Shown piece by piece: positions 33,890 through 43,216 of a stretch of DNA of 64,000 nt (positions within the stretch are counted from its first letter, which is position 1; the number at the start of each line of letters is the position of its first letter). The notes below the pieces were generated by a model. It was not told the origin of the DNA. It worked only from the letters and a program-made list of their open reading frames with translations, and did not search any database. The stretch is from the NCBI GenBank assembly GCA_030386295.1, contig JANQAO010000002.1:1-64000 (forward strand). The letters run 5' to 3'. Source of the stretch: Candidatus Persebacteraceae bacterium Df01. GTDB lineage: Bacteria; Pseudomonadota; Gammaproteobacteria; Tethybacterales; Persebacteraceae. The position numbers and the translations under genes are program-made.

Positions 33890-35266
33890 ATGAATGACAC
33901 CGTCGCTACCAATGATGCCACCAATACCGACAATTCCACCGCTGTGGAAAATCCTTTGGAGCGTCACATTACCTATTCTTTTGGCGCAGCAGAAGTAGAC
34001 GCGGAAGTAGAAAAAAAATTATCACAAATGCGCAAAAAAGCGCGCATTAATGGCTTTCGTCCCGGACATGTCCCATTGAGTCACATGCGCGATCGCTGGG
34101 GAGCACAATGTCGCGAAGAAATTTTGACGGATAAGGCCGGCAGTCGCTTTCAAGAAGAAGCCGCAAAATGGGAGGAGCGTGTTGCGTCACGTCCAGCGGT
34201 AACACCAGCTACCGTTGCTGTCGCCGACAAATACAATGTGGACTGTCATTACGAAGCGTTTCCAACAATTGAAGCGCCAACACTGGATGGACGTGAGTTG
34301 CGCCAAGGAGTGCTAGAAATCGGAGAGCCCGAAATAAATCAGATGATTGAACGGCTTCGCCGCGATGCTGGACACTATCACGTCGTTGAACGAGCAGCAC
34401 AAAAAAACGATCAATTACAAGTTAACCTCCAAGTTTGGCACGATGATGAATTAGTCGGAGAAAACGCTAAACGCCAATGGATTTTAGGCTCACCCATGCT
34501 GCACGGCGAAATAACCACTACCCTTTCCGGCATCGTCAAAGGTGAAACGCGCGATATTCGTATCAAACACGATGACAATCATCCCAATGAAAAAATGCGC
34601 GGCATAGAAGAACGCTTGACAGTAACCGTTGAAGAAATCAGCGAATTACATATGCCAGAACAGAACGAAGAATTTTTCTCACGTTTTGGAGTGACCGAAG
34701 GCGGCGAAGAAGCGTTTCGCCAGCTGGTAGATACACGTTTACATTCGGAAGTAAAACAGCGGCTAAATGATTACGGTCGCGAACAAACAATGAATTTGCT
34801 TATTCAAGCAACTCCCAAATTTGCGTTACCACAATCGCTAGTTAGGGCGGAAATGTCGAACATGTATCAGCAATTACAACAAAACGTCAAAAAACAAAAT
34901 TTACCCATACCTCCTGATGCACTCCAAAATATTTATATGCAAGCGACACGACGAGTAACACTTGGGCTAATTATGGCTGAATGGCAACGGCGTGAAAACC
35001 AGCAAGTCACCGAAGAAGAAGTTAATGCTATTTTGGAAGAAATGGCTGATACTTACGAAGACTCACAAACGTTTAAGACCCATGCGCAGCAAAATGCTCG
35101 CTTTATGGAAGGGTTGCGACTGTCAGCGCTAGAAAAAAAGGCCGTGCAGTGGATTCAAGATCGTGTAACCGTTGTAGAAGAACCACTCACTTTGGGACAG
35201 TTACTTGGCGATGTTGAAGAAGAATCTCCCGATGATGAAAAAGTATCGTCCACTGCTGAAGCATGA
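33890..35266 (+). CDS. tig: Trigger factor
   Basis: A 458-residue ribosome-bound chaperone. The N-terminal ribosome-binding domain carries the signature [22 protein letters not shown] (near 48-70; usual core GFRxGKxP), a degenerate FKBP-type domain follows, and the C-terminal chaperone arms run from about 265 to 440. It begins with a Thr/Asn/Ala-rich tail of about 24 residues and ends with an acidic tail, so it is somewhat longer than the usual ~430. Its stop overlaps the clpP start (ATGA). The order tig-clpP-clpX-lon is the common one. Confidence 0.96.
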   Translation: MNDTVATNDATNTDNSTAVENPLERHITYSFGAAEVDAEVEKKLSQMRKKARINGFRPGHVPLSHMRDRWGAQCREEILTDKAGSRFQEEAAKWEERVASRPAVTPATVAVADKYNVDCHYEAFPTIEAPTLDGRELRQGVLEIGEPEINQMIERLRRDAGHYHVVERAAQKNDQLQVNLQVWHDDELVGENAKRQWILGSPMLHGEITTTLSGIVKGETRDIRIKHDDNHPNEKMRGIEERLTVTVEEISELHMPEQNEEFFSRFGVTEGGEEAFRQLVDTRLHSEVKQRLNDYGREQTMNLLIQATPKFALPQSLVRAEMSNMYQQLQQNVKKQNLPIPPDALQNIYMQATRRVTLGLIMAEWQRRENQQVTEEEVNAILEEMADTYEDSQTFKTHAQQNARFMEGLRLSALEKKAVQWIQDRVTVVEEPLTLGQLLGDVEEESPDDEKVSSTAEA

Positions 35267-35919
35267 GTATGAATAGAATCACGGATGAATTAACGCCGCC
35301 GTCAGGACTGTCTTATGTACCGATGGTAGTAGAACAATCCGGACGCGGTGAACGTGCTTACGATATTTATTCACGTCTACTCAAAGACCGCATTGTTTTT
35401 TTGGTGGGCCCAATTGATGATTACATGGCCAATATTATTATTGCCCAATTACTGTTTTTGGAGGCCGAAAATTCCGAAAGAGAAATTCATTTATACATTA
35501 ATTCCGGCGGCGGTTTGGTAACAGCAGGGCTAGGTATTTTTGACACCTTGCGATATATTAAAAGCCCCGTATCCACCACCTGTGTGGGACAGGCGTGCAG
35601 CATGGCAGCAGTACTACTCGCCAGTGGACAAAAAGGTATGCGTCGTATGCTGCCTAATTCACGAGCTATGATTCACCAGCCACTAGGCGGCTTTTCGGGA
35701 CAAGCAACCGACATCGCCATTCATTCACGTGAAATTTTATCGCTCAAAGAACGGCTTAATTGCATTTTGGCCGACTTAACCGGAAAAAGTAAAAAGCGCA
35801 TTACCGCCGATACCGAGCGCGATTTTTTCTTTGCCGCTGACGAAGCTGTCACCTACGGGTTAGCGGACGAAGTGGTAACTCCCATCAGTAAAGGAAACAC
35901 TCGTGAGCGAAAAAAATAA
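35263..35919 (+). CDS. clpP: ATP-dependent Clp protease proteolytic subunit
   Basis: A 218-residue serine peptidase that forms the barrel core of ClpXP. The catalytic Ser113 lies in [14 protein letters not shown], His138 in [16 protein letters not shown], and the Asp in the DTERD stretch (183-187). The N-terminal region before [15 protein letters not shown] contains the expected processed propeptide. The ATG overlaps the tig stop by four bases, and the clpX GTG start lies 17 bases before its own stop, so all three are tightly coupled. Confidence 0.97.
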   Translation: MSMNRITDELTPPSGLSYVPMVVEQSGRGERAYDIYSRLLKDRIVFLVGPIDDYMANIIIAQLLFLEAENSEREIHLYINSGGGLVTAGLGIFDTLRYIKSPVSTTCVGQACSMAAVLLASGQKGMRRMLPNSRAMIHQPLGGFSGQATDIAIHSREILSLKERLNCILADLTGKSKKRITADTERDFFFAADEAVTYGLADEVVTPISKGNTRERKK

Positions 35920-37153
35920 AACCTCCGAAACTGTCGCTTGTTCTTTTTGCGGGAACACCCGCAACGAAGTAGGTGTCATGGTTGCTGGCAATGATGGCGT
36001 TTATATCTGCTCTGGATGCATTGACCACTGCCGAACGGCGTTGGATGAACATCAACAACCATCGACAGATAAAAAGAAACTGCCTACGCCCAGCTCCATA
36101 AAAGCTTCTTTGGATGAGCACGTTATTGGTCAAGAATTGCCTAAAAAATCGTTGTCCGTGGCAGTATACAATCACTACAAACGGCTATTTGGCAGGCGCG
36201 TTGATCGGCAAGTAGAAATTGCCAAAACTAATATTTTATTGATTGGCGAAACCGGCAGCGGTAAAACACTGCTGGCGCAAACCCTGGCTGCTGTGTTGGA
36301 CGTCCCTATCGTCATTGCTGACGCCACGACATTAACCGAAGCAGGCTATGTTGGCGAAGATGTAGAAAGCATAATCCAAAAATTGTTGCAACGTAGTGAT
36401 TATGATTTAGAGCGAGCTAAGCAAGGTATTGTCTATTTGGATGAGATAGACAAAATTGCCCGCAAATCAGAAAATGCTTCTATCACTCGCGATGTCTCCG
36501 GTGAAGGCGTGCAGCAAGCATTACTCAAGCTGATTGAAGGCACCGTAGCTTCTGTGCCACCGCAAGGTGGCCGCAAACATCCGCAACAAGAATGCATTAA
36601 TGTAGATACCACACACATTTTATTCATCTGCGGCGGTGCTTTTGAGGGGTTGGAAGATATAGTGCGCCAACGCACTCAACGCGGCGGCATCGGTTTTGGC
36701 GTAGAGCCTCCCGACAAGGAAAGTAAAGAAAATTTACTTTCACAAATCAATGGTGACGACCTCACACGCTACGGTTTAATCCCCGAGTTAGTGGGACGAC
36801 TACCCGTGGTGTCATTGTTGCATTCGCTGAGCGAAGATGATTTGACACGCGTATTTACTGAGCCGCGCAACGCGCTGACTAGGCAGTATGAAGAAATTTT
36901 TGCTATGGAAGGAGTCGAACTAAATTTTTCTGCCGATGGCGTTGCAGCAATCGCTGCCGAAGCCAAAGCACGCCGTAATGGTGCCCGAAGCTTGCGGGGC
37001 GTGGTAGAAGAAGTATTACTGGACACTATGTACACTCTGCCCGACTGCAAAAATGTACGCCGAGTAACGGTAAATGCAGAGGCGGTGCGGACGCGAGACC
37101 CACAGATAACACGTCGTAGCCGCAAAAAAGGTTCGCTGGCTAGCGCCGCCTAA
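35903..37153 (+). CDS. clpX: Clp protease ATP-binding subunit ClpX
   Basis: A 416-residue AAA+ unfoldase. The N-terminal zinc-binding domain has Cys13, Cys16, Cys36 and Cys39 in the 4-Cys pattern. Walker A reads GETGSGKT (most ClpX read GPTGSGKT, so Pro is replaced by Glu), Walker B is [11 protein letters not shown], and the sensor/arginine-finger region [19 protein letters not shown] is present. The GTG start at 35903 lies inside the last codons of clpP. It delivers tagged substrates to ClpP. Confidence 0.97.
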   Translation: MSEKNKTSETVACSFCGNTRNEVGVMVAGNDGVYICSGCIDHCRTALDEHQQPSTDKKKLPTPSSIKASLDEHVIGQELPKKSLSVAVYNHYKRLFGRRVDRQVEIAKTNILLIGETGSGKTLLAQTLAAVLDVPIVIADATTLTEAGYVGEDVESIIQKLLQRSDYDLERAKQGIVYLDEIDKIARKSENASITRDVSGEGVQQALLKLIEGTVASVPPQGGRKHPQQECINVDTTHILFICGGAFEGLEDIVRQRTQRGGIGFGVEPPDKESKENLLSQINGDDLTRYGLIPELVGRLPVVSLLHSLSEDDLTRVFTEPRNALTRQYEEIFAMEGVELNFSADGVAAIAAEAKARRNGARSLRGVVEEVLLDTMYTLPDCKNVRRVTVNAEAVRTRDPQITRRSRKKGSLASAA

Positions 37154-37227
37154 GCGATTGTCGGACGGTTTGTATGTTCTGTTACGAGAACAACGGGCAT
37201 CTTTTATGAACGCGAAAATTAATAACG

Positions 37228-37256
37228 GTTGAATTTTGGCAAAACCTCCTTATATA
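37228..37256 (+). promoter_or_regulatory. Possible sigma32-type (heat-shock) promoter of lon
   Basis: GTTGAAT (37228-37234) resembles the -35 CTTGAAA, and CCTTATATA (37248-37256) resembles the -10 CCCCATATA, with a 13-bp spacer. Transcription would start near 37263, which favours the lon ATG at 37302 over the upstream TTG at 37236. Confidence 0.35.
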
Positions 37257-37301
37257 CGTAATATACCTATACTCCGTAGAGAACTAAAGAAAGAAACAGT
37301 T

Positions 37302-39728
37302 ATGAATGATTTGGAATACAAAAATGCCATGCCAGTGGTTCCATTGCGCGATGTTGTTGTTTTTCCGCGCGTAGTCATGTCATTGTATGTGGGAAGGCAA
37401 ATGTCGCTGGACGCGCTCAATAAGGCAATGGAAGAAGGCGGCCAAGTATTTTTGGCAACGCAAAAAGTGCCAGAAACAGATGAACCTAAAGGCGATGATC
37501 TGCATGACGTAGGGTGTGTTGCCAATGTTCTGCAAATGTTGCGCCTGCCTGACAGCACAGTGAAAGTGCTCGTAGAAGGCATTTCACGTGCCCGTGCCGT
37601 TTATATAAAACAGGAAGACAGCGACGCGCTGCTTTCCGAAATCACATTGCTGCCCACGACTAACGCCCCCGAAGAATCGGAAGCTGTTGCCGTACGTCGA
37701 GCTCTGATTGGTCAAATCACCTCATATGCTAAGGTTAATTCACGGCTGGGTGATGATCTGCTTGCAAAAATCAAAGAAATTGATGATTTAGGACGGCTGA
37801 CCGACCACATCATCAGCGCTTTTCCTATCAGCTTGGAAAAACGCCAATTGCTCTTGGAAATAACCGATTTATCGGAACGCATTGACAAACTGCTAGCACA
37901 TGTAGCGCGCGAAATTGAAGAACAAAAAATTGAACGCAAAATCCGTGGTCGCGTGAAAAATCAAATGGAAAAAAATCATCGCGAATATTATTTACAGGAA
38001 CAAGCTCGCGCTATTCAACGCGAATTGAGTGACGACCAAAATGCGGAAATGGACAGCCTTAAAAAACGCGTAGGAAACGCCGGTATGAGCAAGCAGGCAC
38101 TTGAAAAATGCGAACAGGAACTCAAAAAATTAAAATCCATGCCGCCAATGTCAGCGGAAGCTACCGTCACTCGGACTTATTTGGAAACAGTACTGGCTTT
38201 GCCGTGGAACAAACGTTCTCCAGTTGGCAATACACCGATTAAAGCACGCAAAATTCTGGACGACGACCACTATGGGCTGGATAAGATCAAAGAGCGTATT
38301 GTTGAATACTTAGCGGTACAAAAGCGAATGCCCAACGGCAAGGCGCCGATTTTATGTTTTGTCGGCCCTCCGGGAGTCGGTAAAACATCGCTGGGACGCA
38401 GTATTGCTTCGGCAACGGGACGTGTTTTTGGACGAATTTCATTGGGAGGTGTGCGCGATGAAGCCGAAATTCGTGGTCACCGTAAAACCTACGTTGGCTC
38501 AATGCCCGGCAAGGTGATTAATGCCATGACCCGCGCTGGTGTTAAAAACCCGATAATTTTGCTTGATGAAATTGACAAAATGGGCTACGACTTTCGCGGG
38601 GATCCCTCTTCAGCATTGCTGGAAGTGTTGGATCCAGAACAAAACACCTCTTTTGTTGACCACTACGTAGAAGTAGATTTTGACCTTTCCGAAGTTATGT
38701 TCATCACTACCGCCAATAATATGGATATTCCACCCGCATTGCTGGACCGGCTGGAAATTATCCGTTTATCGGGATACACCGAAGATGAACGCGTTAACAT
38801 CGCACAACGGCACTTAATTCCACGTCAGTTTAAAGAAACCGGCATTGAAGAAGGCGAAGCAGTATTCAGCCGCGCCAGTGTAATAGACATCATCCGCTAT
38901 TACACGCGCGAAGCAGGGGTACGTGCATTGGAACGCACTATTTCCAAAATTTGCCGCAAAATTGTGCTTCAGTCAGAGCGCGAAAAAGAGAAAAAGCGAG
39001 CCGTGCGTCAAAAACGCGTGATTCCGGCAACATTAGAAAAATATTTAGGCGTCCGCCAACATCGTTACGGCTTAACTGCCACAGACAACAAAGTAGGACA
39101 AGTAACTGGTCTGGTGTGGACCTCAGTAGGCGGTGATTTACTTTCCATTGAGTCATGTCACTTTACCGGACGGGGAAAAATAATTCGTACTGGCAAGCTT
39201 GGGCAGGTATTGCAAGAATCAGTGGACACTGCATTTTCTGCGGTACGCTCCCGTTGCGAACATTATCAAATTAAGCCAGCAACGTGGCGCGATAATGATT
39301 TTCACATTCATTTACCCGAAGGCGCGATTCCCAAAGACGGTCCCTCCGCCGGCATCGGCATCGCTACGGCAATATTGTCCACCGTAACCAACGTACCGGT
39401 ACGCGCCGACACTGCGATGACGGGTGAAATTACTTTACGTGGCGAAGTGCTTCCCATTGGGGGCCTCAAAGAAAAATTGCTAGCGGCAGGACGCAGCGGC
39501 ATTAAGCGCGTAATACTACCCAAAGAAAACGAAAAAGATTTATCCGAACTGGCTCCAGAGATAAAAAACAAATTTGAAATATGCTTGGTGACATGGGTTG
39601 ACGAAGTATTTGAGTTGGCGCTGACAGAAAAACCCGCACTCAAAAAGAAAACTCCGGTCAAAAAACGCCGCACTCTAGTGCCGCCTATCGGAAAGTCATC
39701 AGATTTACCAAAAGTAATAACGCATTAA
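37302..39728 (+). CDS. lon: ATP-dependent protease Lon
   Basis: An 808-residue AAA+ serine protease. The N-terminal substrate domain starts [23 protein letters not shown], Walker A is GPPGVGKTS (near 355), Walker B is [11 protein letters not shown], and the Ser-Lys catalytic dyad is in [15 protein letters not shown] and [21 protein letters not shown]. The frame is open back to a TTG at 37236, but the ATG at 37302 gives the usual N-terminus and follows the candidate heat-shock promoter. The C-terminal tail is Lys-rich ([14 protein letters not shown]), an addition beyond the conserved domain. Confidence 0.97.
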   Translation: MNDLEYKNAMPVVPLRDVVVFPRVVMSLYVGRQMSLDALNKAMEEGGQVFLATQKVPETDEPKGDDLHDVGCVANVLQMLRLPDSTVKVLVEGISRARAVYIKQEDSDALLSEITLLPTTNAPEESEAVAVRRALIGQITSYAKVNSRLGDDLLAKIKEIDDLGRLTDHIISAFPISLEKRQLLLEITDLSERIDKLLAHVAREIEEQKIERKIRGRVKNQMEKNHREYYLQEQARAIQRELSDDQNAEMDSLKKRVGNAGMSKQALEKCEQELKKLKSMPPMSAEATVTRTYLETVLALPWNKRSPVGNTPIKARKILDDDHYGLDKIKERIVEYLAVQKRMPNGKAPILCFVGPPGVGKTSLGRSIASATGRVFGRISLGGVRDEAEIRGHRKTYVGSMPGKVINAMTRAGVKNPIILLDEIDKMGYDFRGDPSSALLEVLDPEQNTSFVDHYVEVDFDLSEVMFITTANNMDIPPALLDRLEIIRLSGYTEDERVNIAQRHLIPRQFKETGIEEGEAVFSRASVIDIIRYYTREAGVRALERTISKICRKIVLQSEREKEKKRAVRQKRVIPATLEKYLGVRQHRYGLTATDNKVGQVTGLVWTSVGGDLLSIESCHFTGRGKIIRTGKLGQVLQESVDTAFSAVRSRCEHYQIKPATWRDNDFHIHLPEGAIPKDGPSAGIGIATAILSTVTNVPVRADTAMTGEITLRGEVLPIGGLKEKLLAAGRSGIKRVILPKENEKDLSELAPEIKNKFEICLVTWVDEVFELALTEKPALKKKTPVKKRRTLVPPIGKSSDLPKVITH

Positions 39729-39790
39729 TAAAAAAATAATCTGATATTTAACATTCGATTATTTTCATCCTTTTTATCTATTTATAGGTC

Positions 39791-39805
39791 GGCAAAAATT
39801 TTGCC
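39791..39805. repeat. Palindrome overlapping the rpoH -35 box
   Basis: GGCAAAAATTTTGCC is a perfect 7-bp inverted repeat around one central base. Its right half covers TTGCC of the -35 box. It could be a second operator or simply a lon-rpoH intergenic hairpin. Confidence 0.5.
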
Positions 39806-39829
39806 AATTCATTTCGCATCGCTTATAAT
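39801..39829 (+). promoter_or_regulatory. Sigma70 promoter of rpoH
   Basis: TTGCCA (39801-39806), a 17-bp spacer and a perfect TATAAT (39824-39829). The start site would fall near 39836, inside the CIRCE operator, 34 bases before the rpoH start codon. Confidence 0.75.
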
Positions 39830-39855
39830 TAGCACTCAACAGTTGAAAGTGCTAA
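39829..39855. promoter_or_regulatory. CIRCE operator (HrcA-binding) upstream of rpoH
   Basis: TTAGCACTC (39829-39837), nine bases, then AAGTGCTAA (39847-39855). The consensus is TTAGCACTC-N9-GAGTGCTAA, so 17 of 18 arm bases match. It begins on the last base of the -10 box and covers the start site, an ideal place for repression by HrcA. Confidence 0.88.
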
Positions 39856-39869
39856 TAAGGAGAATTTTT

Positions 39870-40715
39870 TTGAACATCGTTATCAATCCGTCTTTACCAT
39901 CCGTTGTCGGCAATCTAGACGCCTATATTCGCAGTGTAAACAGTATTCCCATGCTCAGCGAACAGGAAGAACACCGTTTGGCAATTGCCTACCGAGAGCA
40001 TAATGATATTCAAGCAGCCCGTCAGCTGGCACTGGCACACTTGAGGCTAGTAATCGCAACAGCACACAGCTACGCCGGTTACGGGCTGGAGCAAAGCGAC
40101 TTAATTCAAGAGGGCAACATTGGTCTGCTTAAAGCGGTAAAAAAATACGACCCTTTACGCGGAGCACGGCTGTCTACTTTTGCGCTGTACTGGATTCGTG
40201 CCGAAATTCACAATTTTATTTTACGCAACTGGCGTATTGTAAAAATTGCCACAACTAAAGCCCATCGCAAGTTATTTTTTAATATGCGAAATTTGTTTAA
40301 AAAGAATAAAGATGGCTACTTGCAGGATGCTGCTGAAACAGCTCGCGAACTCGGTGTGACCGCCAAAGACATTTCCGAAATGCGTTCAAGACTGCACAAC
40401 ACCAATGTAGTTAGCATGAATGCTGATGAAAATTCTTCTGGAACCGAATTCACACTGGAAGCGCAAGCAGACAAAGCCGACCCAGAACGCCTACTGATAG
40501 AACAAAAAGACGGTGAAACCAATAAAGAAAATGTAACACTAGCATTAGCTGCTCTGGACGACAGAAGCCGCACAATCGTTGAGTCTCGCCATTTACGAGA
40601 AAAAGCAACTACATTACATACATTGGCCGCACAATTCAACATTTCCGCTGAACGAGTGCGTCAGTTAGAAGCTCAAGCGCTACAAAAAATGCGCCATTTT
40701 TTCCAGACTACCTAA
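39870..40715 (+). CDS. rpoH: Heat-shock sigma factor RpoH (sigma32)
   Basis: A 281-residue sigma70-family factor. Region 2 reads SDLIQEGNIGLLKAVKKYDPLRGARLSTFALYWIRAEI, the RpoH box is recognisable as HRKLFFNMRNLFKK, and region 4 is SAERVRQLEAQALQKMRHFF. The frame is open further upstream, but the TTG at 39870 follows AAGGAGA at the right distance and gives the family's normal length. It directs transcription of chaperone and protease genes, which may include the lon gene just upstream. The CIRCE element in its promoter indicates that HrcA controls it as well. Confidence 0.93.
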   Translation: MNIVINPSLPSVVGNLDAYIRSVNSIPMLSEQEEHRLAIAYREHNDIQAARQLALAHLRLVIATAHSYAGYGLEQSDLIQEGNIGLLKAVKKYDPLRGARLSTFALYWIRAEIHNFILRNWRIVKIATTKAHRKLFFNMRNLFKKNKDGYLQDAAETARELGVTAKDISEMRSRLHNTNVVSMNADENSSGTEFTLEAQADKADPERLLIEQKDGETNKENVTLALAALDDRSRTIVESRHLREKATTLHTLAAQFNISAERVRQLEAQALQKMRHFFQTT

Positions 40716-40726
40716 CTGGTGCACTG

Positions 40727-41413
40727 ATGAGTGACGCACATTTGGTATTGGTGCGCCACGGACAAAGCGTTTGGAATAAACAAAACCGCTTTACTGGCTG
40801 GTACGATGCACCACTGACCGCCTGCGGCGTCAAGGAGGCACAAGCGGTTGCCGATGCACTAATCGCCCATAATATGACTTTTGACTGCGTTTTTACTTCA
40901 TACTTACAACGTGCTATTCGTACTTTGTGGACAATTCAAGAAAACATGCAACTTATGTGGCTGCCGCTCACAACTGACTGGCGGTTGAATGAGCGGCATT
41001 ATGGTAATTTGCAAGGATTAAACAAAATCGAAACGATTGCCAAACACGGCGAATCGCAAGTTTATTCTTGGCGACGCAGTTACCATACCTGTCCGCCGCC
41101 AACAGAAACCGCTCCCGCCAATGACAACGACCATCGTTATGCCCATGTGCCCGTACCGCAAACTGAAAGTTTGGCAGACACTTTATTGCGCGTAACTGAA
41201 TGTTATAAAGAAAAAATTCTTCCTCAACTGCAAGCGCGACGAAAAGTTCTGATAGTGGCACATGGCAATTCTTTGCGAGCGCTAGTCAAGTACATTGAAA
41301 ATATTCCAGAAGAAGACATCATTCATTTAGAAATTCCCACCGGTGGAGCACTAGTATATCGTGTTAATGATAAAGGTGAACCACAAGGAACCGCGACCAA
41401 ACTCCTTAAATAA
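40727..41413 (+). CDS. gpmA: 2,3-bisphosphoglycerate-dependent phosphoglycerate mutase
   Basis: A 228-residue glycolytic enzyme of the histidine phosphatase superfamily that interconverts 3- and 2-phosphoglycerate. The catalytic RHG motif is in LVLVRHGQSVWNKQNRFTGW (His near residue 10), the substrate segment is DWRLNERHYGNLQGLNK, and the second catalytic His is in VLIVAHGNSLRALVKYIE. It follows rpoH by 11 bases and may be cotranscribed. It converges with nth. Confidence 0.95.
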   Translation: MSDAHLVLVRHGQSVWNKQNRFTGWYDAPLTACGVKEAQAVADALIAHNMTFDCVFTSYLQRAIRTLWTIQENMQLMWLPLTTDWRLNERHYGNLQGLNKIETIAKHGESQVYSWRRSYHTCPPPTETAPANDNDHRYAHVPVPQTESLADTLLRVTECYKEKILPQLQARRKVLIVAHGNSLRALVKYIENIPEEDIIHLEIPTGGALVYRVNDKGEPQGTATKLLK

Positions 41414-41425
41414 ACCGCTTGAACA

Positions 41426-42076
41426 CTACAGCGTTTTACTCGGAAAAACGCACCACCGCCGCACCGTACATTCAGTGCACATTGGTTTTCTAGCTTTGCA
41501 GACATAGCGACCATGCAAAATAAGCCAGTGATGCGCATTCTGCTTATACGACTTAGGAACCACTACATTAAGCTTGTCTTCCACCGCCCGAACATTTTTA
41601 CCTGGAGCTAGCCCGGTTCGGTTTGCCACGCGAAAAATATGCGTATCCACAGCGATAGTAGCCTCACCAAACGCCGTGTTAAGCATGACGTTCGCTGTTT
41701 TTCGCCCTACCCCAGGAAGTGCTTCTAATTCTTCTCTAGTGCGAGGAACTGTACCATCGTACTTCACTTGTAAAATCTCTGACAATGCCATAACATACCG
41801 TGCCTTGGAGCGAAACAAGCCAATCTTGGAAATATACGAAATTAATTTTTCTTCACCCAGTACTAGCATATCCGCAGGAACATTAACCGATGCAAACAAC
41901 CTCTCAGTAGCGGCGTTCACACTTTTATCTGTCGCCTGCGCCGACAATACCACAGCCACCAGCAGTTGATAATGATTGTCATAATTCAACTCAGTAGTAG
42001 GCGTTACTATGTTCCGTTTGAGCTCTTCAAAAAATCGCCGACGGGAAGCAGAACTCATCACACCACTATCCAACAT
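41426..42076 (-). CDS. nth: Endonuclease III (DNA glycosylase/AP lyase)
   Basis: A 216-residue base-excision repair enzyme for oxidised pyrimidines. The helix-hairpin-helix with the catalytic Lys is LEALPGVGRKTANVML, the catalytic Asp is in AVDTHIFRVANR, and the C-terminal 4Fe-4S cluster ligands follow the C-x6-C-x2-C-x5-C spacing in CKARKPMCTECTVRRWC. The ATG at 42076 or the one at 42058 may be the start. It lies 30 bp after the last prepilin gene on the same strand, so it may share that transcript, though its role is unrelated. Confidence 0.96.
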   Translation of the reverse strand: MLDSGVMSSASRRRFFEELKRNIVTPTTELNYDNHYQLLVAVVLSAQATDKSVNAATERLFASVNVPADMLVLGEEKLISYISKIGLFRSKARYVMALSEILQVKYDGTVPRTREELEALPGVGRKTANVMLNTAFGEATIAVDTHIFRVANRTGLAPGKNVRAVEDKLNVVVPKSYKQNAHHWLILHGRYVCKARKPMCTECTVRRWCVFPSKTL

Positions 42077-42106
42077 TACTATTCTTGTTCAATTTTTCTA
42101 CTGTAA

Positions 42107-43216
42107 TTAATCTGGCAGAAACTCTAATTTTGTAATGGGCAATACGCCCGCACTCAACAGTTCACCAATAATTTCATTCGGAGACATCCATGACACAATA
42201 TCATCGGAACCGTCAATTTTTCCGGATGAGGATGGCGCTTGCACAAAAATATTTTCTGCTAATGTGGATACGGTTATTTTTTCACAGCCACGCACACCAA
42301 TAGTAGCCGTGTTAATAAAAGGATGTCCATCACGATAATATGCGTTGGCAAACTCGGCAAGATTATCCGCTACCATTGGTACCGAACGGCACTTGCCATT
42401 AACGCCTACCGCCCCATAACCATTTCTCCCGTGCGAAAATATCACAAAAGCTGCACCGTTAACTACGCCCGTTGGGCTACCGTTTTTATCTGTCGTATCA
42501 TATTTAGGAATAATACGTGCTTCTAGCTTCAATTTTTCCGTTCCTGTGTGCACTAAACCAACAAGCAAATTATTCAAATCCTGCTGCGGGCAGTCAGTAT
42601 TCATGCTTACAGAATTACAAATTAATGCGCCGGTTTCATGCCACGTGCCTCTATGAGAATATAAATAATCAGTGTCAGACAAAGACAACGACAATCTCGG
42701 ATCAAACATATCCGCGCGGAACGTCTCATCAAAACCAAGCATACCGCTGGAAAAAGCAATATCTACCCGATAGCCAATACGATTACCCCACGGATCTGTT
42801 TGCCGGCACATTCCTAGCGTTCTCCACGGCAACAAACCTTTTGACTCTTCGCAAACCATGCTGGTTGTCAGCATAGCAGCACTTACTGTTGTTAAAGAAA
42901 AATTTTTCGTGCGGTCTTCATTACCATCATTGTCAATATCCGGACACGGCAAATAAGGTCGTCCAGCCGGAATATCATACGATACACCGTCATAATATGT
43001 TAGCGTTCGCTTTTGAGTGCGATTGACGATAGCATAAGAAACAATAGCATTTCGCGCTAAGTTCAATGTCTCATTAACTTCTTGGCGCTCCCTCAATTCA
43101 AACCGAAACTGAAATGGCTGTAAAACCGCGTCTAACAAAATACCCAAAACAACAAGAGCCAAGGCAATTTCTACAAGAAGATAACCGCGTTCCGCGTCTA
43201 ACTTAACGTTAGTAAT
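42107..43216 (-). CDS. Prepilin-like protein D of the giant-pilin operon (probable ATT start)
   Basis: A protein of about 369 residues with a class III prepilin leader ERG|YLLVEIALALVVLGIL (Glu at +5), cut by a prepilin peptidase. Downstream it has AGRPYLPCPDIDNDGNEDR, GLLPWRTLG, DPWGNRIGYRV, FVIFSHGRNGYGAVG and SDDIVSWMSPNEIIGEL, shared with its three neighbours. The first ATG/GTG/TTG in frame (TTG 43162) lies inside the membrane helix and would remove the leader. The only plausible start upstream is ATT at 43216, overlapping the stop of the upstream gene by eight bases, in keeping with the coupled operon. Otherwise the gene is translated without a leader or is decaying. The function beyond filament subunit is unknown. 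Confidence 0.75.
   Translation of the reverse strand: MTNVKLDAERGYLLVEIALALVVLGILLDAVLQPFQFRFELRERQEVNETLNLARNAIVSYAIVNRTQKRTLTYYDGVSYDIPAGRPYLPCPDIDNDGNEDRTKNFSLTTVSAAMLTTSMVCEESKGLLPWRTLGMCRQTDPWGNRIGYRVDIAFSSGMLGFDETFRADMFDPRLSLSLSDTDYLYSHRGTWHETGALICNSVSMNTDCPQQDLNNLLVGLVHTGTEKLKLEARIIPKYDTTDKNGSPTGVVNGAAFVIFSHGRNGYGAVGVNGKCRSVPMVADNLAEFANAYYRDGHPFINTATIGVRGCEKITVSTLAENIFVQAPSSSGKIDGSDDIVSWMSPNEIIGELLSAGVLPITKLEFLPD

Noticed and set aside
37175-37192. Hairpin TGTTCT/AGAACA after clpX as a terminator
   Set aside because: Only six AT-rich base pairs and no T run; too weak to call.
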